Source: an uncultured Actinomycetes bacterium | Lineage (GTDB): Bacteria; Actinomycetota; Actinomycetes; Nanopelagicales; Nanopelagicaceae | Direction: 5' to 3' | Assembly (NCBI GenBank): GCA_903897155.1 | Contig: CAIUAO010000024.1 | Coordinates: forward strand, 1-11,783 | Length of the DNA stretch: 11,783 nucleotides | Shown: positions 7,033-11,783 of the stretch, piece by piece | Position numbering within the stretch: position 1 is the first letter of the stretch | How the letters are laid out: each line of letters starts with the position of its first letter | Position numbers and translations under genes: made by a program | The notes under the pieces: generated by a model | What the model was told of the DNA's origin: nothing | What the model saw: only the letters and a program-made list of their open reading frames with translations | The model's database searches: none

Positions 7033-7225
7033 GTGCTTCACCTGTCTGGACTACTTTCCAAAAGGCTATTCGATCAGGATCAAAAGTGACTACTTGGCCA
7101 TCTTTCTTTCGTACTTGTGTCGTTGACTCAAGGTAGCCAAGTAGGTCACGGAAGCCTCCTTCAGGGTCAAACAAGCGAATGCTGACGCGGTGGCCAATCT
7201 CATTATCTGAAGGGCAATCCTTCAT
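7025..7225 (-). CDS. Small SH3-like protein, resembling the N-terminal domain of Rv0428c-type acetyltransferases
   Basis: A 66-residue protein with an excellent Shine-Dalgarno sequence (AAGGAGG at 7232-7238, six bases before the ATG), so it is surely translated. The pattern IGHRVSIRLFDPEGGFRDLLGYLE, then VRKKDGQVVTFDPDRIAFWKVV, looks like the small beta-barrel that begins the Rv0428c-type GNAT acetyltransferases, which read similarly as 'G-x-R-V-V-V-R ... D-x-x-G ... V-R-x-x-x-G-x-V'. The acetyltransferase domain that normally follows is absent; the protein stops and cysS begins within an eight-base overlap. It is either a functional stand-alone domain or the remnant of an acetyltransferase gene cut short by arrival of cysS. 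The domain match is from memory of the family; function is unknown. Confidence 0.75.
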   Translation of the reverse strand: MKDCPSDNEIGHRVSIRLFDPEGGFRDLLGYLESTTQVRKKDGQVVTFDPDRIAFWKVVQTGEAHE

Positions 7226-7231
7226 AACTGG

Positions 7232-7238
7232 CCTCCTT
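7232..7238 (-). promoter_or_regulatory. Strong Shine-Dalgarno sequence of the SH3-cysS operon
   Basis: AAGGAGG on the minus strand lies six bases before the ATG at 7225. It is the strongest ribosome site in the window and shows the 66-residue reading frame is genuine. About 30 bases further upstream a minus-strand AATAAT (7272-7267) could be the -10 box, but no -35 accompanies it. Confidence 0.7.
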
Positions 7239-7287
7239 CTCGCGGTGCATCCACTATTCTCTACCTATTATTCTTGCCTAATTGGCT

Positions 7288-7319
7288 GTATCCGCCACTT
7301 GAGACCAAGTGTCAGATAC
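7288..7319. promoter_or_regulatory. 32-bp interrupted dyad between the cysS operon and fdxA
   Basis: The arms are GTATC-nnn-CACTTG, then a four-base centre AGAC, then CAAGTG-nnn-GATAC. Twelve of sixteen symmetric positions pair. It lies between the two divergent operons, ending 27 bases before the fdxA start codon and 62 bases from the SH3 gene. The size and two-part symmetry fit an operator for a dimeric regulator; a 5' UTR hairpin is the alternative. The binding protein is unknown. Confidence 0.5.
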
Positions 7320-7346
7320 GCCAAATGATTCTTTGAAAGGAAGACC

Positions 7347-7670
7347 GTGACCTACGTAATTGCCGAACCTTGTATCGATGTGAAAGACAAGTCTTGCATC
7401 GAGGAGTGTCCAGTTGATTGCATTTATGAAGGTGGCCGGATGCTTTATATCCAGCCTGATGAGTGCGTTGACTGCGGTGCTTGCGAGCCAGTCTGCCCTG
7501 TTGAAGCTATTTATTATGAAGATGATATTCCAGCAGCATGGAAGCAGTATGGCGATGTTAACAGTGGCTTCTTTGTAGAACTTGGTTCACCAGGTGGTGC
7601 AAGTAAAGTTGGCGCGACGAATAGTGATCACCCAACTGTCACAGCCGCACCTGCGAAGGCTGGCGAGTAA
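7347..7670 (+). CDS. fdxA: Seven-iron (3Fe-4S/4Fe-4S) ferredoxin
   Basis: A 107-residue soluble electron carrier closely matching mycobacterial FdxC and, in its first 60 residues, Azotobacter ferredoxin I. Cysteines 9, 17 and 50 would hold the 3Fe-4S cluster and 21, 40, 43 and 46 the 4Fe-4S cluster; C25 is the extra conserved cysteine. The position equal to Azotobacter Cys11 is Val12, as expected for a seven-iron protein. The tail FFVELGSPGGASKVG is typical of actinobacterial members, and the last 20 residues are a low-complexity Ala/Thr/Pro stretch. The start is GTG at 7347, preceded by AGGAAG. It likely feeds electrons to cytochromes P450 or other reductive enzymes. It is immediately followed in the same frame by the aminotransferase, a pairing also seen as Rv1177-Rv1178. 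Confidence 0.95.
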   Translation: MTYVIAEPCIDVKDKSCIEECPVDCIYEGGRMLYIQPDECVDCGACEPVCPVEAIYYEDDIPAAWKQYGDVNSGFFVELGSPGGASKVGATNSDHPTVTAAPAKAGE

Positions 7671-7673
7671 AAG

Positions 7674-8741
7674 ATCAAACTCCCGGATTTCCCCTGGGAT
7701 GTGCTTGCCCCTTATGGAGAACGTGCGAAGGCACATCCTGAAGGTGGAATTGATCTTTCTGTAGGAACACCTGTTGATGCAACGCCAGATTTTATTCAAG
7801 AAGCAGTTTCCAACTCTTCAAACTCTCCGGGTTACCCACTCACAATTGGTTCTCCTGCGTTGCGCGAGGCAATGCGAAGTTGGGCAATGAATCAACTTGG
7901 AATTACCGGTGACTTTGATGTTTTACCAACTATTGGATCTAAAGAATTTATTGCATGGCTTCCTACTGTTCTTGAATCAAAGAAAGTGCTGTATCCCAAA
8001 ATTGCTTACCCAACATATTTGGTTAGTGCCCTCCTTGCCCATGCAGAACACCACGCAGTAGATATCGATCCGAATAAGTGGCCAGCATCTGATCTCCTCT
8101 GGGTGAACTCACCATCTAACCCAACGGGCAGAGTTGCCCCCTTATCTGAACTTGAAGCAATCATTCAATATTCACGTAAAAACAAGTCAGTAGTAGCAAG
8201 TGATGAGTGTTATATAAACTTTCCTGCAACCACAAGCGCTCCTACTCCAGTATCTATATTTAAAGCTGCAGCAGGAAACAATGAAAATCTACTTGGGATT
8301 TACTCTCTGTCTAAGCGATCTAATATGGCGGGTTATCGCGCTGGTCTAGTTGTTGGAGATAGCGCCCTTATTGCCAAGATACGCGAGGTAAGAAAGCATG
8401 CAGGAATGATTCTTTCAGCCCCCGTGCAGGCAGCGATGATTGCAGCGCTTGGCGATGAAAAACATGTTCACGCGCAGGCAGAACGTTATTCCCATAGGCG
8501 CTCACTACTGCGCCCAGCATTGGAATCACTTGGTTTTAAGATTGAGCACACAGAAGCTGGTTTATATATTTGGTGTACCAGAGGTGAGGCAGATATGGAT
8601 TCAGTTGCCTTTCTTGCCGATCGTGGAGTTCTTGTGACACCTGGACATTTTTATGGAGAAGCTGGGGCGCAATATATTCGGGTTGCACTTACCGCTACCG
8701 ATGATGAGATTACCCGCGCCGCTGCAAGAATGAATGAGTAG
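7674..8741 (+). CDS. dapC: Succinyldiaminopimelate aminotransferase-like enzyme (Rv1178 type), probable ATC start
   Basis: A PLP-dependent fold-type I aminotransferase of 355 residues, resembling Rv1178, which lies next to fdxC in M. tuberculosis. It should transfer an amino group to N-succinyl-2-amino-6-ketopimelate in the diaminopimelate/lysine pathway that feeds peptidoglycan; some relatives also act on prephenate. From residue 1 at base 7674, visible motifs are SPSNPTGR (146-153), D177 with Y180 for the cofactor ring, the Schiff-base lysine K214 in SLSK, and R222 in GYRAG. The first ATG/GTG/TTG is GTG 7701, but LPDFPWD before it matches the family N-terminus (Rv1178: LPVFPWDTLA), and only 7674-ATC fits as start after the in-frame fdxA TAA. 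A GGCGAG lies six bases upstream. If ATC is not used, the gene begins at 7701 with 346 residues. Confidence 0.88.
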   Translation: MKLPDFPWDVLAPYGERAKAHPEGGIDLSVGTPVDATPDFIQEAVSNSSNSPGYPLTIGSPALREAMRSWAMNQLGITGDFDVLPTIGSKEFIAWLPTVLESKKVLYPKIAYPTYLVSALLAHAEHHAVDIDPNKWPASDLLWVNSPSNPTGRVAPLSELEAIIQYSRKNKSVVASDECYINFPATTSAPTPVSIFKAAAGNNENLLGIYSLSKRSNMAGYRAGLVVGDSALIAKIREVRKHAGMILSAPVQAAMIAALGDEKHVHAQAERYSHRRSLLRPALESLGFKIEHTEAGLYIWCTRGEADMDSVAFLADRGVLVTPGHFYGEAGAQYIRVALTATDDEITRAAARMNE

Positions 8742-8750
8742 AGTGAAATA

Positions 8751-9749
8751 ATGAGTAGAGCGCAGTCAGCAATATTGCTTGTGGGAGGCTTCGGAACTCG
8801 CCTTCAACCGCTGACATTAAAGACACCTAAGCCGATGCTCTCTGTTGCAGGCATTCCCTTCACGCAGCACCAAATTGTTAAAGCTAGAGATGCTGGGATT
8901 CAAGAGATCGTTCTTGCTACCTCCTATCTAGCCGAGATCTTTGAGCCTTACTTTGGTGATGGATCTCGTTTTGGAATAAAGATCCGGTATGCAGTTGAAG
9001 AAGTTGCTCTTGGCACAGGTGGAGCAATTGGCAACGCTGCAAATATGTTGCACGAAGATGGCCCGGTTGTCATCTTTAACGGAGATGTTTTAAGCAGTCA
9101 CGACCTCAAGGGTCAGATCAATTTTCACGCAGAAAACAAGGCAGATATTTCACTTTATCTGACCGAGGTTGAAGATGCCCGTGCATATGGAGCAGTTGAA
9201 ATGAGTGGTGTAAATATCACTTCTTTTAACGAAAAAATGGAGAATCCCCCAACAAATATCATTAATGCTGGTTGCTATATTTTTAATCGGGAGATTATCT
9301 CCACAATCCCGCAAGGTGAAGTTATAAGTGTCGAGAGGCAAACTTTTCCGCAGGCTCTTGCATCTGGAAAAAAGTTATGCGGATTTGTTGATCGTTCTTA
9401 CTGGCTAGATATAGGAACGCCTGTGGCCCTTTTAAAAGCGACATCTGATCTCATTTCCGGAGTAGCCACATCAGTTGCCTACGATGAATTACTTGCATCA
9501 GGGGCCTATAAGAAAAAGGGCACGGCGCTGATTGCCACAAGTGCGAAGGTCTCTGATTCTGCTCTTGTGGGCAATGGAAGCATTGTTGGGGAGGCAGCCA
9601 GAGTGGGAGATGGCGCAAAAATTTCACATTCGATTATTGGAGATGGCGCCCAGATTGGTGATCGGGCTGATCTTGAATCCTCATTTATTGCCCAAAACGC
9701 TTTATTTCCTGCTGGATCCATCGCAAAAGGGCAATTTTTCGGGTTTTAG
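8751..9749 (+). CDS. Sugar-1-phosphate nucleotidyltransferase (mannose-1-phosphate guanylyltransferase type)
   Basis: A 332-residue nucleotidyltransferase that joins a sugar-1-phosphate to an NTP, releasing pyrophosphate. The N-terminal catalytic domain shows LVGGFGTRLQPLT (residues 10-22) for NTP binding, the KTPKPML lysine (K27), LGTGGA (86-91), the metal aspartate in NGD (109-111), and SYWLDIGTP. Residues from about 258 form a left-handed beta-helix of hexapeptide repeats (VSDSALVGNGSIVGEAARVG and onward). The overall layout resembles M. tuberculosis Rv3264c, the GDP-mannose enzyme, more than glucose-1-phosphate thymidylyltransferases, but nucleotide and sugar cannot be fixed from sequence. 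The start ATG is nine bases after dapC, so the two are probably co-transcribed. It would supply activated sugar for envelope glycans, in keeping with the glycosyltransferase downstream. Confidence 0.87.
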   Translation: MSRAQSAILLVGGFGTRLQPLTLKTPKPMLSVAGIPFTQHQIVKARDAGIQEIVLATSYLAEIFEPYFGDGSRFGIKIRYAVEEVALGTGGAIGNAANMLHEDGPVVIFNGDVLSSHDLKGQINFHAENKADISLYLTEVEDARAYGAVEMSGVNITSFNEKMENPPTNIINAGCYIFNREIISTIPQGEVISVERQTFPQALASGKKLCGFVDRSYWLDIGTPVALLKATSDLISGVATSVAYDELLASGAYKKKGTALIATSAKVSDSALVGNGSIVGEAARVGDGAKISHSIIGDGAQIGDRADLESSFIAQNALFPAGSIAKGQFFGF

Positions 9750-9783
9750 CCTCATTTTTACCCCCATAAGCGGACTTTAGGAC

Positions 9784-9812
9784 TTGACTAGTTGGACTTA
9801 CACGCGTGTAAT
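9784..9812 (+). promoter_or_regulatory. Promoter of whiB
   Basis: TTGACT (9784-9789) and TGTAAT (9807-9812) are separated by exactly 17 bases, a good housekeeping-sigma promoter. The transcript would begin near 9819 with a leader of about 70 bases. This is the best promoter match in the window. Confidence 0.68.
9798..9811. promoter_or_regulatory. Perfect 14-bp palindrome overlapping the whiB -10 box
   Basis: TTACACGCGTGTAA is its own reverse complement and covers the end of the spacer and most of the -10 box, the classic position for a repressor operator. Its half-sites TTACAC and GTGTAA fit the TnACnC / GnGTnA halves of the Streptomyces BldD consensus as I recall it, but the centre is two bases rather than one. 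Confidence 0.55.
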
Positions 9813-9880
9813 TCACCTAAGACGTGCAGAGGTCCCCGCCGATGCATCAACACAAGCAGTGAACTATCTATGAAGTATCT

Positions 9881-9885
9881 AGGAG
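9881..9885 (+). promoter_or_regulatory. Shine-Dalgarno sequence that fixes the whiB start
   Basis: AGGAG lies five bases before the ATG at 9891 and selects it over the upstream in-frame ATGs at 9870 and 9792. Confidence 0.75.
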
Positions 9886-9890
9886 TACAT

Positions 9891-10163
9891 ATGTCAGAGC
9901 GCCCAGCATTTCTGCCTTTAGAGTCACTTGGCCAGGGGACCCCAGACCTTTCATGGCAAGAGCGTGCGTTGTGTGCGCAGACTGATCCAGAAGCTTTCTT
10001 TCCTGAAAAAGGCGGTTCAACACGTGAAGCAAAGCGTGTGTGCTTATCGTGTGAAGTCAGATCTGAATGCTTGGAATACGCTCTAGGACATGACGAGCGT
10101 TTTGGCATTTGGGGCGGACTTTCTGAACGCGAACGCCGTCGTCTCAAGCGCCGTTCGGCTTAA
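9891..10163 (+). CDS. whiB: WhiB-family Fe-S transcription factor (WhiB/WhmD/WhiB2 type)
   Basis: A 90-residue WhiB-like protein, almost the length of Streptomyces WhiB (87). The four cluster cysteines are C28, C51, C54 and C60 (C-x22-C-x2-C-x5-C), followed by the turn GIWGG (72-76) and a basic C-terminus ERERRRLKRR for DNA contact. The stretch WQERALCAQTDPEAFFPEKGGSTREAK is nearly identical to WhiB itself, so this is the WhiB/WhmD/WhiB2 group and not WhiB1 or WhiB7. In Streptomyces it works with WhiA to switch on sporulation septation; in mycobacteria the orthologue is needed for division. A unicellular streamlined host would presumably use it for division control. The start is chosen by the AGGAG site; the family has no counterpart to the longer N-terminal readings. 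Confidence 0.95.
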   Translation: MSERPAFLPLESLGQGTPDLSWQERALCAQTDPEAFFPEKGGSTREAKRVCLSCEVRSECLEYALGHDERFGIWGGLSERERRRLKRRSA

Positions 10164-10195
10164 TTACCTCATCTTTTTTTTAGTGGGTGCCAACT

Positions 10196-11783
10196 ATGGC
10201 AACTAAATCTTCATCACCAACAGATGATTTTTTTGTTACTGCAATATTAGTAACTCATGATGGTGCAACTTGGCTTCCTGAAGTAATCGCAGCCCTGTCA
10301 TCTCAAAGCAGACCAATAGATCGAATTGTCGCCGTTGATACAGCGTCTATAGATGCATCGGCCAAACTTGTCACTTCTTCTGGTATTCCGGTGATTAAAG
10401 CAGATAGAGAAATCGGCTACGGAGATGCAATTGCATTAGCGTTGCAGCAATCACCTCGCGTAGAAGAATCTGATCCAATCGGCAAAGAGTGGATATGGCT
10501 CATCCATGATGATTGCGCTCCAGCTAAGAGTGCTTTGAGTTTGTTGATCGATGCTGTTAAAGATCGACCACAAGTTGTTATTGCAGGACCAAAACTTGTT
10601 GGCTGGTATGACCATGATCATCTCCTTGAAGTGGGCGTATCAATTGCAGGTAATGGTTCTAGGTGGACAGGACTTGAGCCAGGTGAACAAAATCAAGGTC
10701 AACATGATCAAACAAGAGAAGTCCTAGCGGTTAGCACAGCCGGCATGCTTGTCAGACGAGATGCATTTGAAGATTTAGGCGGACTTGATCCAAACCTTGC
10801 CCTCTTTAGAGATGATGTGGATTTAGGTTGGAGAGCTCATGTTGCTGGCTATGGTGTTATTTGCGTAGGAGAAGCAACCGCTTTCCATGCTCAAGCATCA
10901 GCAACTGAACGTCGGAAAGTAGATGTCTCAGAAGCATTTTTACATCGCCCACTTTTACTTGATCGCCGTAATGCAGCCTATGTTCTCTTAGCGAACTCAA
11001 CATGGTGGATGTTGCCATGGGTGAGTGTTCAAATAATTGGAACATCACTTCTGCGGGCCTCCTTTGACTTACTTGCAAAGCTTCCTGGTTATGCCGCTGA
11101 TGAAATTGTTGCGGTAGGTCTTTTACTCATTCACCCAGCAGAGTTATTTGCAGCACGCAAGGATCGCAAATCAAAGCGGCTACTTAGCCCCAACATCATC
11201 AAACGCTTTATTCCACCAAGAGGAAGTCAGATTCGCGCTGGTGTCGATCGTGTGGTGACAACTATTTCACGTAAATTTCGTGATGATGAATCAGATCAAC
11301 CACAGATACAAAGTTATGCAGATATTGGCACTATAAATGAGGAATTTGATGAACAAGATCTCTCTACACCTATTAAATCTTCGGTAATAAAAGAAGTTTT
11401 TCGCAGACCAGAGTTCTTCTCACTCATTGTCATTACACTCATCTCATTTATTGCTGGGCGTGCTCGTCTAGGTGCAATTTCAGGAGGAGCACTCGGACTC
11501 TCCCCTGCAAGTGGAATGGATTTACTTCGCTCCTATGTAAGTTCTTGGCACCAAGTTGGAATGGGCTCTGCAGTTGCAACACCACCGTGGGTTGCACTCA
11601 CCGGGCTTGCTTCAATCTTTAGCTTTGGTCATTTCCCATTACTTATTTCAGCAATTTTCCTCTTTACTCCACCGCTCGCTTTTTATATTTTTTATTCGTG
11701 CTTGCGGAATATATTAAGTACTCGAATTGCTGCCACCATCGGAGCATCAGTTTATGTTTTAACCCCGCTGCTCTGGGGATCAC
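10196..11783 (+). CDS. Large membrane glycosyltransferase, family 2 (3' end outside window)
   Basis: The first 529 codons of a gene that continues past the window. An N-terminal GT-A domain of about 240 residues shows VTAILVTHDGATWLPEVIAAL, VDTASID, the metal motif HDDC (104-107), an AVSTAGMLVRR strand, and the acceptor-side DDVDLGWR (206-213). Hydrophobic stretches follow near residues 261-305, then a polar linker, then further membrane segments from about residue 401 to the cut. This matches the long actinobacterial GT2 membrane proteins (around 1,000 residues) found beside whiB, probably acting on cell-envelope polysaccharide; donor and acceptor are unknown. The start is ATG 10196, with in-frame GTG at 10187 just after a TAG as the only earlier option; neither has a good Shine-Dalgarno. 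It begins 32 bases after whiB, with no terminator between, so co-transcription is likely. Confidence 0.88.
   Translation, partial: MATKSSSPTDDFFVTAILVTHDGATWLPEVIAALSSQSRPIDRIVAVDTASIDASAKLVTSSGIPVIKADREIGYGDAIALALQQSPRVEESDPIGKEWIWLIHDDCAPAKSALSLLIDAVKDRPQVVIAGPKLVGWYDHDHLLEVGVSIAGNGSRWTGLEPGEQNQGQHDQTREVLAVSTAGMLVRRDAFEDLGGLDPNLALFRDDVDLGWRAHVAGYGVICVGEATAFHAQASATERRKVDVSEAFLHRPLLLDRRNAAYVLLANSTWWMLPWVSVQIIGTSLLRASFDLLAKLPGYAADEIVAVGLLLIHPAELFAARKDRKSKRLLSPNIIKRFIPPRGSQIRAGVDRVVTTISRKFRDDESDQPQIQSYADIGTINEEFDEQDLSTPIKSSVIKEVFRRPEFFSLIVITLISFIAGRARLGAISGGALGLSPASGMDLLRSYVSSWHQVGMGSAVATPPWVALTGLASIFSFGHFPLLISAIFLFTPPLAFYIFYSCLRNILSTRIAATIGASVYVLTPLLWGS

Noticed and set aside
7276..7286. Small inverted repeat GCC-TAATT-GGC near the cysS/fdxA dyad
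   Set aside because: Three-base arms are expected by chance in AT-rich DNA; only the larger dyad beside it is convincing.
9792..9890. Longer N-terminus for WhiB (33 extra residues)
   Set aside because: It would start inside the promoter, has no ribosome site, and adds residues with no family counterpart; AGGAG sits correctly before the ATG at 9891.
9788..10147. 119-residue minus-strand reading frame opposite whiB
   Set aside because: It is the mirror of the Arg-rich whiB sequence, covers the whiB promoter, and has no ribosome site or family resemblance.
10127..10180. Terminator after whiB (CGAACG ... CGTTCG followed by eight T)
   Set aside because: The paired bases are within the coding end, the stem is short and mismatched, and the T run is more than 15 bases further on; the next gene begins at once.
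10857..11078. 73-residue minus-strand reading frame inside the glycosyltransferase
   Set aside because: The plus-strand frame is a continuous, recognisable glycosyltransferase; the antisense frame shows no domain.

Overview
The window reads as a piece of a small, low-GC, tightly packed actinobacterial chromosome. The actinobacterial assignment rests on a WhiB-type regulator, a mycothiol deacetylase (MshB), the DUF3107/TetR pair seen in Mycobacterium tuberculosis as Rv3208A/Rv3208, and an fdxA-aminotransferase pair like Rv1177/Rv1178. Base composition (by eye well under 50% GC), genes overlapping by a few bases, and almost no intergenic DNA suggest a streamlined planktonic lineage such as the freshwater acI group (Nanopelagicales). 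That placement is inference.

Layout. (1) 1-3469, plus strand: the C-terminal part of an MgtE_N/CBS protein, cut by the window edge; an NRAMP-related metal transporter; an EamA/DMT exporter; and a PHP-domain phosphoesterase. These overlap or nearly touch, so they look like one operon. (2) 3456-4359, minus strand: a TetR regulator followed by DUF3107, ending tail to tail with the PHP gene. (3) 4396-5618, plus strand: rhodanese-mshB, divergent from tetR across 36 bp that seems to hold two back-to-back leaderless promoters. (4) 5608-7225, minus strand: a 66-residue SH3-like protein followed by an unusual cysteinyl-tRNA synthetase, ending tail to tail with mshB. (5) 7347-9749, plus strand: seven-iron ferredoxin, a DapC-like aminotransferase that apparently starts at ATC, and a sugar-nucleotide transferase. 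(6) 9891 to the end, plus strand: whiB with a clear promoter and palindrome, then a large membrane glycosyltransferase cut by the window edge.

How the genes fit together. The first block looks like Mg/Mn homeostasis, with a CBS-type sensor beside its transporter. The middle block brings together thiol and sulfur chemistry: rhodanese, mycothiol synthesis, cysteinyl-tRNA and an Fe-S ferredoxin. The right end concerns the cell envelope: diaminopimelate/lysine supply, GDP-mannose-type sugar activation, a WhiB developmental/division regulator and a glycosyltransferase. No tRNA, rRNA, CRISPR array, insertion sequence or phage gene was seen, and no gene-free stretch exceeds about 141 bp.

I did not find a wholly new multi-gene system. 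The points most worth a second look are the probable ATC start codon of the aminotransferase, the 32-bp dyad between the cysS operon and fdxA, the orphan SH3 domain coupled to an atypical CysRS, the CBS-transporter pair, and the palindrome on the whiB promoter.
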